From Ruminococcus sp. (GTDB lineage Bacteria > Bacillota > Clostridia > Oscillospirales > Ruminococcaceae): 64,000 nt of DNA. The position numbers and the translations under genes were made by a program. The stretch covers positions 124,001-188,000 of the forward strand of contig JAIDQQ010000024.1 in assembly GCA_029062165.1 (NCBI GenBank), read 5' to 3'. Of this stretch, positions 18,966 to 28,540 are shown in pieces. Below the pieces are notes generated by a model, which did no database searches, was not told the origin of the DNA, and worked only from the letters and a program-made list of their open reading frames with translations. Every line of letters begins with the position of its first letter. Positions within the stretch are counted from its first letter, which is position 1.

Positions 18966-19034
18966 TTAGCCTAAAAAAGCTAATATTGTTGCACCTACTC
19001 CGCAAGCAGTACCGATAGCAATAAGTATTCCCAT
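18966..19034 (-). CDS. micro-ORF 2: 22-residue Gly-rich membrane peptide
   Basis: ATG at 19034, stop at 18966. The peptide starts MGILIAIGTACG and ends in ATILAFLG. It has no charged residues, one Cys, and a GxxxG-like run of glycines, as expected for a single short membrane helix that self-associates. GAAAGGAGA lies about 8 bases before the ATG and a strong terminator follows, which supports expression. No family is recognised; a membrane-active or signalling peptide or a type I toxin-like peptide are options. Function is not inferred further. Confidence 0.62.
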   Translation of the reverse strand: MGILIAIGTACGVGATILAFLG

Positions 19035-19087
19035 TTTTTATGGTCTCCTTTCATATAAATTTTATAAACACGCCCATAAGGCGTATT

Positions 19088-19153
19088 TTATTTAATCATT
19101 GACGGCACATAAAATGCCATTAAGGGCATAGCAAAAATCAGTAATTTTATCAT
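19088..19153 (-). CDS. micro-ORF 1: 21-residue hydrophobic peptide
   Basis: ATG at 19153, stop at 19088. The peptide begins MIKLLIFAMPLM and ends in VPSMIK: hydrophobic with a Lys near each end and two Pro. CAGGAGT lies 8 bases before the ATG. It is the first gene of a unit running from the promoter at 19295-19322 to the terminator at 18903-18947, with micro-ORF 2 53 bases downstream. A small hairpin (ACGCC with GGCGT) sits between the two. No homologue is recognised. Confidence 0.58.
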   Translation of the reverse strand: MIKLLIFAMPLMAFYVPSMIK

Positions 19154-19220
19154 TTTATAAACTCCTGTTTTGAAAAAAATATACATCTTTTACATTATTC
19201 TACAAATTTCGACAAATTTC

Positions 19221-19249
19221 TTGCAGAAATGCCGGATTTATGCTATAAT
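19221..19249 (+). promoter_or_regulatory. promoter toward the small XRE gene
   Basis: TTGCAG (19221-19226) and TATAAT (19244-19249), 17-base spacer. The transcript would start near 19256 and cross the opposing promoter, giving a leader of about 125 bases. Confidence 0.7.
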
Positions 19250-19294
19250 ATATAGTTAAGCTGTAATATTTTTTTGTTTTCTGTCTATAATTAT

Positions 19295-19322
19295 ATTATA
19301 CTCATTTTTATGAATTTGTCAA
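19295..19322 (-). promoter_or_regulatory. consensus promoter of the micro-peptide operon
   Basis: Minus-strand TTGACA (19317-19322) and TATAAT (19295-19300), 16-base spacer. The leader to micro-ORF 1 would be about 130 bases. Its first bases are antisense to the XRE transcript. Confidence 0.82.
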
Positions 19323-19382
19323 GAGAAAATGATTCATTTTCATAAGTTTGTGGAATATTTACAAAATGTGGAGGGGATATTT

Positions 19383-19712
19383 ATGAATTTTTACGAAAGA
19401 TTACGTGGAATTTGTAAGGAAAACGGAACAACCGTAACCAATATGTTGAGCAGGTTAGGTATCGCCACCGGAAGTACTGGTAACTGGAAAAAAGGAAGTC
19501 TGCCGAATGGTGACGTTCTTATTAAAATTGCCGACTATCTGAATACTTCGATTGATTATATACTTCTCGGCGAATATCGTAGCGACATAAGCAAGGACGA
19601 AAAAAAACTTGTGGAACTTTACAGACTTACTCCGGAAAGGGCTAAATATAAGGTCTTGTGCGATATGGAAAATATCGTACAGGAAGAAATAAAAAAATTT
19701 TCAGCTGAATAA
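19383..19712 (+). CDS. small XRE-family regulator
   Basis: 109 residues. A Cro/CI-type HTH (about 3-62) reads RLRGICKENGTTVTNML, then GSTGNWKKGSLPNGDVL, then DYLNTSIDYILLGE; the SIDYLL-type end is typical of Firmicutes XRE proteins. A short helical tail follows. The ATG at 19383, after GTGGAGGGG, is preferred to an in-frame start at 19329 that overlaps the opposing promoter. It faces away from the micro-peptide operon and could control it. Confidence 0.88.
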   Translation: MNFYERLRGICKENGTTVTNMLSRLGIATGSTGNWKKGSLPNGDVLIKIADYLNTSIDYILLGEYRSDISKDEKKLVELYRLTPERAKYKVLCDMENIVQEEIKKFSAE

Positions 19713-19719
19713 TCTCACG

Positions 19720-19748
19720 GACGGTTTTTTAATAAACCGTCTTTTTTT
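19720..19748 (+). terminator. terminator after small XRE gene
   Basis: GACGGTTT pairs with AAACCGTC around a six-base loop and is followed by seven T. It abuts the next promoter. Confidence 0.88.
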
Positions 19749-19749
19749 C

Positions 19750-19778
19750 TTGACAGTCTGTTAAAAAGTTGATATAAT
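19750..19778 (+). promoter_or_regulatory. promoter of the surface/transport cluster
   Basis: TTGACA (19750-19755) and TATAAT (19773-19778), 17-base spacer. No other good promoter is seen before 30.3 kb, so the eight genes are probably one transcript. Confidence 0.85.
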
Positions 19779-19811
19779 TATTTTATTAAAAAAATATCAG
19801 GTGATTATATC

Positions 19812-22652
19812 TTGAAAAATAAATTTCTGTCGAGAGTTATAATATTTGTCTTAATTGTTTTTTGCGTCCGGACTGAATTTCCGGTATATTCCGCCGGATT
19901 GTTATATAATAAATACTATCCCATTGAGGAAAATAACACTGAAATTTCATACAGCAGATATTACGATACTTACTGTGGTGAAAATCGTCCGGAATGTGTC
20001 ATTGAAGTTTCCGGCAATGACTACATTTCAGCGGAAAACGGTAAATTTTCGGTACGTGAAAATATTCTTGTATGGGAAAGTTCTTCCGGTGAGGTATCGT
20101 ATAACATAGACGTTCAGGAAACCGGCATTTATTGTATGAATATTACATATTTTCCGTTGCAGTCGGAAACATCTTCAATTGAATTTTCGCTGTCAATAGA
20201 TGGTGAAATCCCATATGATACGGCATCACGGATAACCTTGAATAAAATATGGGTCAGTGAAAAGGAAATTTCCACGGATTCGCACGGAAATCAAATAAGA
20301 AGTACACAGATTCAGAAAGAAATGTGGAAAAATTCCTATATTATGGACGTTGACGGACTTTTCAGCGAACCCCTTATATTTTATCTTGAAAATGGTCATC
20401 ATGAAATAAAATTCTCTTCGGAAAATGCCTGTTTCGAGATTGAAAAATTCAGTTTCTGTAATCCGGAAAAACTTCCGACTTACAAGGAATATATTTCCGG
20501 AGCTGATATTAATACCACACCGGAAAATATTTTCCGGATTGAAGCGGAAAATGCCGTCTGTAAATCTGACCGCACTTTATATCCGACGTGTGACAATTCG
20601 CATTATAACGTCTCACCGGCTGACCCTGTTAAAATTCTGTACAATACTTTTGGTGACGGCAACTGGAAAAAACCTCTCCAGTCGGCAACATGGACTATCC
20701 CGAAAGAAGACATTCAAAATAATGGCTGGTATAAAATCGGCATAAAGTACCGTCAGAACGAAATGCGGGGGTTTACGTCAAATCGCCGTCTGTATATCGA
20801 CGATAAAGTACCATGTCAGGAACTGAATGACATTAAATTTAATTACGGTAAAAAGTGGGAAATTCTTTCGCCGGAAGCCGATAACGAAAACATTTATATA
20901 TATCTCACAGCAGACCATGACCACACTATAACTCTTGAATGTACTACCGGTGAAATCGGTGAATATATCCGGTATCTGAATGATATTATTTCTGAAATAA
21001 ATGACTGTTACAGAAAAATCCTCATGATTACTGGTACTTCTCCGGACAGATACACGGATTATTACGTACATGAAAAAATTCCCGATTTACTGGAAAATTT
21101 TCAGCGAATATCTTCGGAACTTAAAGAAATTCAGTCCGGAATCGAAAAAATTTCCGACAGTACCGGTTCAGAAGCATACATTATAGAAAATATGACCGTA
21201 ATTCTTGACAAATGCATAGAAAAACCGCTTAAAATTCCGGAATACCTCACACAGATAAAGTCAAGTATAATATCACTTTCGGGGTGGTCACTTGAATGCA
21301 GAAATCAGCCACTTGAAATTGATTACATAGAGTTTGCTACATATGGCGTTGAATTTCCGTCCTGTAAGGAAAATTTCTTCAAAAAGATATGGTTTGCAAT
21401 ACGTTCATTTTTCGGGTCATTTTCGGAGGATTATTCCGTATTATCCGACATTTCCGGCGAAGATGTAGTTGAAGTATGGGTAAATTCCGGACGTGAACAG
21501 GCTGAAATCGTCATGGAACTTTCGGAAAATTTCACTGAAAAAACCGGAATACCGGTATCAGTAAATCTCGTGACCGGAGGAATAATAGAAGCGTCACTTG
21601 CCGGAGAATCTCCGGATATAGCCTTATTTACCGGCGGTGAATATCCTGTGAATCTTGCCATGCGTGGACTTCTTGCGGACGTATCGCAATTTGACGACTA
21701 TCAGGAAATTACCGGACGTTTTCAGGAAAACGCAATGACACATTACCAATACAACAGCGGAGTTTATGGAATCCCGATAACACAGAATTTTCCGTTGCTT
21801 TTCTACCGTACCGATATTTTAAAGGAACTCGGTTATACCACACCGCCGGAAACGTGGGACAATTTAATTGATATGTTACCGGCACTTCAACGGAAATATA
21901 TGTCAGCCGGACTTGTTCTTCCGTCAACAGATGTTTCGCCCTCCACGGAAACCGGAAACACATTCGCATTGTTGATGTTGCAGAGGGGTATTAATTATTA
22001 TAATCCGAATCTTGACAAGTCGAATTTTGATACAGTCGGGGCAACCGAAGCTTTTGAAATGTGGACTGATTTCTATACAGAATACAGTTTTGAACAGTCA
22101 TATGATGTGTTTAACAGATTCCGTACCGGTGAATATCCGCTTGTAATAGCCGACTGTTCATTTTACGGTCAGCTTACGGACATTGCACCGGAATTAAAAA
22201 ATTCGTGGAATTTCTGTCCTGTACCGGCGACTGTCATAAAAGGTGAAGTCAGACATACTGCTAATTCCAACGTATCGGGAGCGGTTATTTTCAGCGATAC
22301 GGAAAATTTAAACTCTGCATGGGAATATGTGAAATGGTTTACGGAAACGGAAACTCAGATTGATTTATGCAGTCAGACAGAAAATTTATTCGGTACTATG
22401 GGAAGACTTTATACCGCTAATACAGAAGCGTTTAAAAAATTATCGTGGTCAGCCGACGAACTTTCAAGGATTTCCGTACAGCGTGACGAACTGGAGGAAA
22501 TTCCGATAATACCGGCTTCCTATTCCGTGACAAGAAATATAATGTACGCATTCCGTGAAGTCGTCAATAATAACGCAAATCCACATGATACGATTTTATG
22601 GTACAATAATGACATCAATGACGAGATTTTACGGAAAAATACTCGTGAATGA
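19812..22652 (+). CDS. extracellular solute-binding protein fused to a long N-terminal surface region
   Basis: 946 residues from a TTG start. The signal peptide (about 1-28, ending near FPVYSAG) has no lipobox Cys. Residues about 30-540 look like beta-rich, possibly carbohydrate-binding modules (YNIDVQETGIYCMNITYF, then repeats with ITLECTTGEIG) separated by a helical region near 385-460. Residues about 545-930 are a family 1 solute-binding fold (VVEVWVNSGREQAEIVMEL, PITQNFPLLFYRTDILKELG, FRTGEYPLVIADCSFYGQL). A normal member has only the last 400 residues. Two permeases follow immediately. Confidence 0.85.
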   Translation: MKNKFLSRVIIFVLIVFCVRTEFPVYSAGLLYNKYYPIEENNTEISYSRYYDTYCGENRPECVIEVSGNDYISAENGKFSVRENILVWESSSGEVSYNIDVQETGIYCMNITYFPLQSETSSIEFSLSIDGEIPYDTASRITLNKIWVSEKEISTDSHGNQIRSTQIQKEMWKNSYIMDVDGLFSEPLIFYLENGHHEIKFSSENACFEIEKFSFCNPEKLPTYKEYISGADINTTPENIFRIEAENAVCKSDRTLYPTCDNSHYNVSPADPVKILYNTFGDGNWKKPLQSATWTIPKEDIQNNGWYKIGIKYRQNEMRGFTSNRRLYIDDKVPCQELNDIKFNYGKKWEILSPEADNENIYIYLTADHDHTITLECTTGEIGEYIRYLNDIISEINDCYRKILMITGTSPDRYTDYYVHEKIPDLLENFQRISSELKEIQSGIEKISDSTGSEAYIIENMTVILDKCIEKPLKIPEYLTQIKSSIISLSGWSLECRNQPLEIDYIEFATYGVEFPSCKENFFKKIWFAIRSFFGSFSEDYSVLSDISGEDVVEVWVNSGREQAEIVMELSENFTEKTGIPVSVNLVTGGIIEASLAGESPDIALFTGGEYPVNLAMRGLLADVSQFDDYQEITGRFQENAMTHYQYNSGVYGIPITQNFPLLFYRTDILKELGYTTPPETWDNLIDMLPALQRKYMSAGLVLPSTDVSPSTETGNTFALLMLQRGINYYNPNLDKSNFDTVGATEAFEMWTDFYTEYSFEQSYDVFNRFRTGEYPLVIADCSFYGQLTDIAPELKNSWNFCPVPATVIKGEVRHTANSNVSGAVIFSDTENLNSAWEYVKWFTETETQIDLCSQTENLFGTMGRLYTANTEAFKKLSWSADELSRISVQRDELEEIPIIPASYSVTRNIMYAFREVVNNNANPHDTILWYNNDINDEILRKNTRE

Positions 22653-22663
22653 GGTGATTTATT

Positions 22664-23557
22664 TTGTTTAAGAAAGTCCGGAAAGAATTTAAGAAAAATA
22701 TGGATTGTTATTTAATGCTTATGCCGTTCATGATATTGTTTGTAATGTTCACGGTCATACCGGTTATAATGTCCGTACCGGTCAGCTTTACGGATTTCAA
22801 CATGATTCAGACACCGAAATTTACAGGACTTTCAAATTATACGGCATTGTTTTTATCGGATAAAATTTTCATGAAGTCTGTCCGGATAACACTTGTATTT
22901 GCGTTTTTCAGCGGACTTGTCAGTTACGTGATATGTTTTATAATCGCATGGCTTATAGACAGTATGCCACACAGAATCGGGAATTTTTTCACGGTAATAT
23001 TTTACATACCGTCAATGGCGAACGTATACAGCGTATGGAGAATTATTTTCAGCGGTGACATGAACGGTTATATAAATTCTCTTTTAATAAGTATCGGATT
23101 TATTACATCTCCGATACAGTGGCTTACGGACGGACGATATATTCTGTTTACTGCGGTTATAGTACAGATGTGGCTTTCACTGGGAGCAGGTTTTCTGGCA
23201 ATGCGTGCAGGTCTGCGAGGCATAGACCGTTCAATGTACGAAGTCGGGGCAGTAGAGGGAATAAGTAACAGATTTCAGGAGTTAATATATATAACAATAC
23301 CGTCCATGAAACCGCATCTTATGTTTGCCGGAGTTATGCAGATAGTCAGTTCATTTACTGCCGGAACGGTCATACAGAATATAGTAGGCTTTCCGAGTAC
23401 CGACTATAACGCCCATACGGTCATGACACACGCTTATGATTATGGGTGGGTACGCTATGAAATGGGTTATGCGTCGGCGATATGCATGATATTATTTTCG
23501 GTCATGTATTTTGTCAACCGGATTATCGAAAAAATTTCAGGAAAAAATACGGATTGA
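22664..23557 (+). CDS. sugar ABC transporter permease (MalF/UgpA type), pair 1
   Basis: 297 residues, TTG start with GAGGTGA overlapping the previous stop. Six membrane segments; the EAA loop that contacts the ATPase is at VGAVEGISNRFQELIYITIP. It forms a heterodimer with the next gene's product to import a sugar-like solute. No ATPase gene is nearby, so a shared MsmX-type ATPase encoded elsewhere is likely. Confidence 0.92.
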   Translation: MFKKVRKEFKKNMDCYLMLMPFMILFVMFTVIPVIMSVPVSFTDFNMIQTPKFTGLSNYTALFLSDKIFMKSVRITLVFAFFSGLVSYVICFIIAWLIDSMPHRIGNFFTVIFYIPSMANVYSVWRIIFSGDMNGYINSLLISIGFITSPIQWLTDGRYILFTAVIVQMWLSLGAGFLAMRAGLRGIDRSMYEVGAVEGISNRFQELIYITIPSMKPHLMFAGVMQIVSSFTAGTVIQNIVGFPSTDYNAHTVMTHAYDYGWVRYEMGYASAICMILFSVMYFVNRIIEKISGKNTD

Positions 23558-23567
23558 GGTGGAAAAG

Positions 23568-24413
23568 ATGTCCGGAACAGTCGGAAGAAAAAAGTCCGGA
23601 GATATTATTATATTTATATTTCTTGCGGTATCGGGAGTGTTTATGTTTTTTCCGGTATATCTTACAATTGTGATGTCGGTAAAGCCACCGGAAGAACTTT
23701 TTATATTTCCGCCGGAAGTATATACGTCAAGACCGACGCTGAATAATTTTACGGAAATGTTTGAGGCTATCCGACAGAATCGTGTACCGTTTTCGAGATA
23801 TGTTTTCAATAGTCTGACGGTCACGGTTTCGGTGACTTTTTTGCAGACCGTCATAATATCAATGGCGGGATTCGTACTGGCAAAATGTCAGTTTGCCGGA
23901 AGAAATCTGATAAATAAAATAATTGTAATATCTTTACTGTATCAAAGTAACGTTATCTACATAATGCAGTACGTGATAATAAATAAACTCGGACTTATTG
24001 ACAGTTTATCCGCATTGATTCTGCCATCGATAGCCTCACCGGTAGGACTTTTTTTAATGAAACAGTCAATAAGTCAGATACCGGATTCCATAATAGATTC
24101 CGCAAAAACCGACGGAGCAGGTTTGTTCCGGATATGCTGGCAGATAGTCATTCCAAATCAGAAACCGGCATTGATGACTTTAATTATATTTGCGTTTCAG
24201 ACGTCGTGGAATATGCAGTCAGGAGCGTTCATATTTCACGAGGAATACAAAACGCTTCCGACTGTCATAAATCAGATTTCAGTGACAGGTCTTGCACGTG
24301 CCGGAATTTCTATGGCTGGAGCGGTTTTCATGTTAGTACCACCGGCGATAATATTCACACTTGCACAAAGTCAGATAATAGAAACAATGACTTATTCCGG
24401 TATAAAAAATTAG
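23568..24413 (+). CDS. carbohydrate ABC transporter permease (MalG/UgpE type), pair 1
   Basis: 281 residues. ATG at 23568 (MSGTVGRK) follows TTGAGGTGG; the longer ORF from 23511 overlaps the preceding gene in another frame. Six membrane segments and an EAA loop (DSAKTDGAGLFRICWQIVIP). Partner of the upstream permease. Confidence 0.92.
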   Translation: MSGTVGRKKSGDIIIFIFLAVSGVFMFFPVYLTIVMSVKPPEELFIFPPEVYTSRPTLNNFTEMFEAIRQNRVPFSRYVFNSLTVTVSVTFLQTVIISMAGFVLAKCQFAGRNLINKIIVISLLYQSNVIYIMQYVIINKLGLIDSLSALILPSIASPVGLFLMKQSISQIPDSIIDSAKTDGAGLFRICWQIVIPNQKPALMTLIIFAFQTSWNMQSGAFIFHEEYKTLPTVINQISVTGLARAGISMAGAVFMLVPPAIIFTLAQSQIIETMTYSGIKN

Positions 24414-24421
24414 GTGAGTTT

Positions 24422-25795
24422 ATGAAAAAATTTCTTGTAATATTTCTGTGTATTATTTTCGCCGTACCGTTTAAAGCGTATTCGGCATATAATTACGACT
24501 ACATGGGCAATGCGATACCATCGCAAGCCGGATACGACGTTGAAAACGTACTTTATTTTGACATGGACGAACCACAGGATATTTTTTACAGCAGTGAGAA
24601 TTTCTATATAGCCGATACTGGTAATAACAGAATTTTAGTTCTTGACAGTAATCTTGAAAATATAGTTAAAATTTATGACGGTTTTGTTTTTCCCGACGGC
24701 ACAGAAACTTACCTGAATAATCCGGAGGGAGTTTATATTTTCGGCGAAAAAATTTATATTGCCGATACTGGAAATTCAAGAGTAATAGTTTCCGGTTTAG
24801 ATTCCGGAATTATCACGGAAATTGAAAAACCTGTTTCCGAAATCTATGACCAGAACAAGACTTTTCTTCCGGAAAAAATTCTTGTCGACAAATCGGGAAA
24901 TATTTACGTGATTTCCGGAAATGTAACAACCGGTTGTATGATGTTCAGTAATCAGGGAGATTTTATCGGATTTTTCGGTGCAAACCGTTCCCGATGTACA
25001 GCCGGAAATATCCGGAATCATTTTGTTTCCGATAAGAAAAAATCACGTCGGAAAAGAAATATTCCCACCGGAATAACCAGTTTTGATATTTCACAGGATT
25101 TTATATATACCTGTACTGAAAATTCCGGAAAGACTTCCGATATTATAAAGAAACTCAATTCTGCCGGAAAAAATATATTTTCAGAAAAAAATATACATTT
25201 CGGTGACTATCAGCCGGAATACAGCAATTCAGGTTACAGACCGCCGGAAATATCTGATATTGATATTTCTGAAAACGGAAATATAAATTTTATCGATTCT
25301 GCAACCGGACACATTTTCCAGTATGATAAAAACTGCCGACTGCTTTTTATTATGGGCAGAATTTCCGGACAGTCAGGCGGATTCGATAAGCCTTCAGCGA
25401 TTGAGACCGTCGAGGAAAAAATATACGTACTCGATTCCGGAAAAAATAATCTGACTGTTTTTTCAGAAACACAATTCGGTAAAAAAGTACATAATGCGGT
25501 TGAATTGTATAATTCCGGATATTATGCCGAAACACTCGGTTTATGGCGTGAAATCCTTAAATATGACAGTAATTATACATACGCTTATACCGGTCTTGCG
25601 TATGCTTTTTTAAGAAACGGTGAGTATAAAAATTCCATGAAATACGCACGTTTCGCCGGTGATTCCGAATTATATAACAAGGCATTTCAGGAATACCGGA
25701 GAATTTTTCTGAAAGAACATTCCGGAAAAATTCTGATAATAATTTTACTTATTTCCGGAATTATCATAATAAAAAAACGAGGTAAAAATAATTGA
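24422..25795 (+). CDS. NHL-repeat protein with TPR-like segment and C-terminal membrane anchor
   Basis: 457 residues. Signal peptide at 1-22. At least three NHL-type propeller blades are clear: FYIADTGNNRILVLD, IYIADTGNSRVIVS and IYVLDSGKNNLTVFS. A TPR-like helical pair (about 362-420, YAYTGLAYAFLRNGEY) and a final membrane helix (IIILLISGIIII) with a basic tail follow. It is therefore an extracellular propeller tethered by its C-terminus. The ATG at 24422 has GTGAG upstream; the longer ORF from 24134 is a shadow of the permease. The role is unknown. Confidence 0.85.
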   Translation: MKKFLVIFLCIIFAVPFKAYSAYNYDYMGNAIPSQAGYDVENVLYFDMDEPQDIFYSSENFYIADTGNNRILVLDSNLENIVKIYDGFVFPDGTETYLNNPEGVYIFGEKIYIADTGNSRVIVSGLDSGIITEIEKPVSEIYDQNKTFLPEKILVDKSGNIYVISGNVTTGCMMFSNQGDFIGFFGANRSRCTAGNIRNHFVSDKKKSRRKRNIPTGITSFDISQDFIYTCTENSGKTSDIIKKLNSAGKNIFSEKNIHFGDYQPEYSNSGYRPPEISDIDISENGNINFIDSATGHIFQYDKNCRLLFIMGRISGQSGGFDKPSAIETVEEKIYVLDSGKNNLTVFSETQFGKKVHNAVELYNSGYYAETLGLWREILKYDSNYTYAYTGLAYAFLRNGEYKNSMKYARFAGDSELYNKAFQEYRRIFLKEHSGKILIIILLISGIIIIKKRGKNN

Positions 25796-26421
25796 AAAAT
25801 TTAACACAGATTCAATGGCTTAAGTATACACTGACAAATATTCCGGACGGTTTCGGCGATATGTACTGGAAAAAATCGGGTTCACTGAAAATTTCATTTG
25901 TAATATTGATTCTGTTTTTTTTCGGAATCATAGCGGAAGACAGACTGTATGGCTTTCAGTTTTCAGCGGATTACGACAGGAATTTCAATATAATTCCGTA
26001 TCTCATGAAAAGTATAATTCTTTTCATGGCGTGGACTGTCGGGAACTGGTCAGTATGTACCCTGCTTGACGGCGTAGGAACTATAAAGAATATTTTCATA
26101 TACAGTGCCTATGCGATTTCACCATATGTCATGCAGATATATATTAATCTGATTCTTTCGCATATTCTTGTCAGGGATGAATATATTTTCATGCAGTTGA
26201 CCGAAATCGTCGGGACGGTCTGGAGCGTTATTCTTATATTTTCGGCAGTAAAGGCGGTACATCAGTATACGCTGAAAAAAACCTTTACGGCAATAATTCT
26301 TACATTAGTCATGATGCTGATAATGTTTGTAATATTGATACTTTTCATGCTTCTGATACAGCAGATTCTTATATTTATTGCAGAAATTTCCACGGAAATA
26401 ATTTACAGGTCAAGGGCTTGA
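25792..26421 (+). CDS. YIP1-family-like integral membrane protein
   Basis: 209 residues, TTG start overlapping the NHL gene stop. Five membrane segments; the pattern FMAWTVGNWSVCTLLDGVGT and then YSAYAISPYVMQIYINL matches YIP1-like proteins found in similar Firmicutes clusters. Function is unknown; it may scaffold the neighbouring transporter or surface proteins. Confidence 0.78.
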   Translation: MKNLTQIQWLKYTLTNIPDGFGDMYWKKSGSLKISFVILILFFFGIIAEDRLYGFQFSADYDRNFNIIPYLMKSIILFMAWTVGNWSVCTLLDGVGTIKNIFIYSAYAISPYVMQIYINLILSHILVRDEYIFMQLTEIVGTVWSVILIFSAVKAVHQYTLKKTFTAIILTLVMMLIMFVILILFMLLIQQILIFIAEISTEIIYRSRA

Positions 26422-26425
26422 AATC

Positions 26426-28540
26426 ATGTACAGGATAAAAATATTTTTTATAATTATACTTTCGTTTTTTTCAATGACTTTTTCGGAAATTCATACAGAT
26501 ATTATAAATATTTCCGATTACGTACCACCGGAATTTTCATATAATCCTGAACTCCGTACAGCTACAGAAAACGAAAACTACAGACTTCTTGTATACGATA
26601 ATACAGGTATTTTCGGCTTACAGGACAGGAAAACCGGTTATATATGGTGGTCATCACCGATTGAGGAGTTAAACGACGATATTAAACCGGTAGTCGCTGA
26701 AAATCTGAAATCTTCCGTTATTCTGAAATACGGAGACCTTGAAAAACATACTGAAAATAATTATCTTCGTTCCGGAAGTCCGGACTGTATGACAGGTATT
26801 TCAGATATTCCCGACGGTATAAGAATCGACTATAATTCCGGAAGTTTTCATTTTTATGTGGATTACATTCTTGAAAAAAACTGTCTGAAAGCTGTTTTTA
26901 AACCGTCCGGACTTGTGGAAAAAAATAATTTTGAAATAGCAACTGAAATTACAATAGCCGGAAATTTCGGGGCTTCTGACGATACCGAAAATGGTTACTT
27001 CATAGTCCCCGACGGTTGCGGAACACTGATAAATTTCAATAACGGGAAAATTAATACCACTCCATACAGACAGAAAATTTACGGCGAAAATATTACAGCA
27101 GTTCCGGAAAAAATTTCAGATACGGAGCAGGCTTATTTACCGATATATAGTATAGTCCGTGAAAATAATGCACTGTTGGCGATTGCCTCACAGGGTGATG
27201 CCGACGCTTATATTTCTGCAAATGTTTCCGGACAGTCCGGCAGTAATTATAATACCTGTAATTTTACATTCATATTGCGGAATACCGATAATTATTATAT
27301 GGGCGATAATACGGAAAAATTTACTGTTTTTGAAAACGGCGATATAGATTCCGGAAATATTGAAATAATTTATTATCCGGTTGTAAAGGAAAATGTTAAT
27401 TATATCGACGTGGCGGAATGTTACCGGAATTACCTGATTAATAAATGCGGTTTAGTACGGTCTGTATCGGAAAATTATTCGCCGTTATACGTTAAGTTTT
27501 ATGGCGGTACGGAGAAGAAAAAATCATTTTTCGGAATACCGGTAATGCGGAAACAGAAAATAACTTCCTACAGTGAGGCACTTGAAATACTCGGAAAACT
27601 GGAAAATATTGATGATATGGTTGTTGCTTATGAAAATTGTACGGATTTCGGAATTGAAAACAAAATTGATACAGATTTCAGACCATCCGGAATTTTAGGC
27701 GGAAAAAAAGATTTCAGTAAATTACAGAATTTCATTGAGGAAAATAATTTTGAATTTTATCCGGTTGCAGATACTGAATATCTTTCCGGAAACGGTTTCA
27801 GTATTTTTTCCGGAACTATGAGAATTTCCGGAACTTATACACAGATTCCGGTTTATAATCCGGCGTTCAGTACACCTGATAATTCATACAGAAAAAAATA
27901 TCTGTTATCGCCGGAAAATTTCAGTAAAATTGATAATTTTTCCGGAAAAATAACGTCCGTACTGTATGGCGATTACGGTAAAAATAAAATAACACGTTAT
28001 CGGGCTATGGAAGTCATAAAGGAAAATATTTCAGAAAATATTTTCGCCGACGGTGCAAACGCCTATATACTGCCATATGCAAGCCATATTATAAATATTC
28101 CTGTACATTCAAGTAGTTTTGATATATCCGATACGGACGTACCATTTTATCAGACTGTACTTCACGGAATAATTCCCTATACGTCGACGGCAGTTAATTC
28201 CAGTGCTGATATTGACAATATGTTGTTGATGTCGGCAGTAACCGGTAGCAATTTATATTACGATATTATAAATTCTTCCGATGAGATAAGAAATACTGAA
28301 TCTGATTACTTATTCTATGCGGATTCTTCATACTGGACGGAAACTATTTCCGGACAGTACAGTATTATTTCACCTGTGCTGAAATCTGTAAGCAATGCGA
28401 CAATTACCGGATATACCGTTGAAAATTCCGGTCAGAAAATAATTACCGGTTTTTCTTCCGGAGACGTCATAAAAGCTGATTTTTCTGAAAAAACTTTGGA
28501 ATTTAATGATAAAATAATCTATACTGGAGTGAGTGAATGA
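26426..28540 (+). CDS. DUF5696-like large extracellular protein
   Basis: 704 residues with a signal peptide (about 1-22) and no lipobox or C-terminal anchor. The order of genes (solute-binding protein, permeases, NHL, YIP1-like, this, permeases) and an early segment YRLLVYDNTGIFGLQDRKTGYIWWSSP fit DUF5696 proteins, which I assign from memory of that context rather than from a defined motif. Its middle part could be a degenerate TIM-barrel-like region. No catalytic residues can be named. Confidence 0.65.
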   Translation: MYRIKIFFIIILSFFSMTFSEIHTDIINISDYVPPEFSYNPELRTATENENYRLLVYDNTGIFGLQDRKTGYIWWSSPIEELNDDIKPVVAENLKSSVILKYGDLEKHTENNYLRSGSPDCMTGISDIPDGIRIDYNSGSFHFYVDYILEKNCLKAVFKPSGLVEKNNFEIATEITIAGNFGASDDTENGYFIVPDGCGTLINFNNGKINTTPYRQKIYGENITAVPEKISDTEQAYLPIYSIVRENNALLAIASQGDADAYISANVSGQSGSNYNTCNFTFILRNTDNYYMGDNTEKFTVFENGDIDSGNIEIIYYPVVKENVNYIDVAECYRNYLINKCGLVRSVSENYSPLYVKFYGGTEKKKSFFGIPVMRKQKITSYSEALEILGKLENIDDMVVAYENCTDFGIENKIDTDFRPSGILGGKKDFSKLQNFIEENNFEFYPVADTEYLSGNGFSIFSGTMRISGTYTQIPVYNPAFSTPDNSYRKKYLLSPENFSKIDNFSGKITSVLYGDYGKNKITRYRAMEVIKENISENIFADGANAYILPYASHIINIPVHSSSFDISDTDVPFYQTVLHGIIPYTSTAVNSSADIDNMLLMSAVTGSNLYYDIINSSDEIRNTESDYLFYADSSYWTETISGQYSIISPVLKSVSNATITGYTVENSGQKIITGFSSGDVIKADFSEKTLEFNDKIIYTGVSE

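Noticed and set aside
18966-19153. agr-type autoinducer locus
   Set aside because: The peptides do not show an AgrD-like charged tail, and no AgrB, AgrC or AgrA-like gene is near.
24134-24421. N-terminal extension of the NHL protein
   Set aside because: This part lies in another frame of the permease; the signal peptide begins at 24422.
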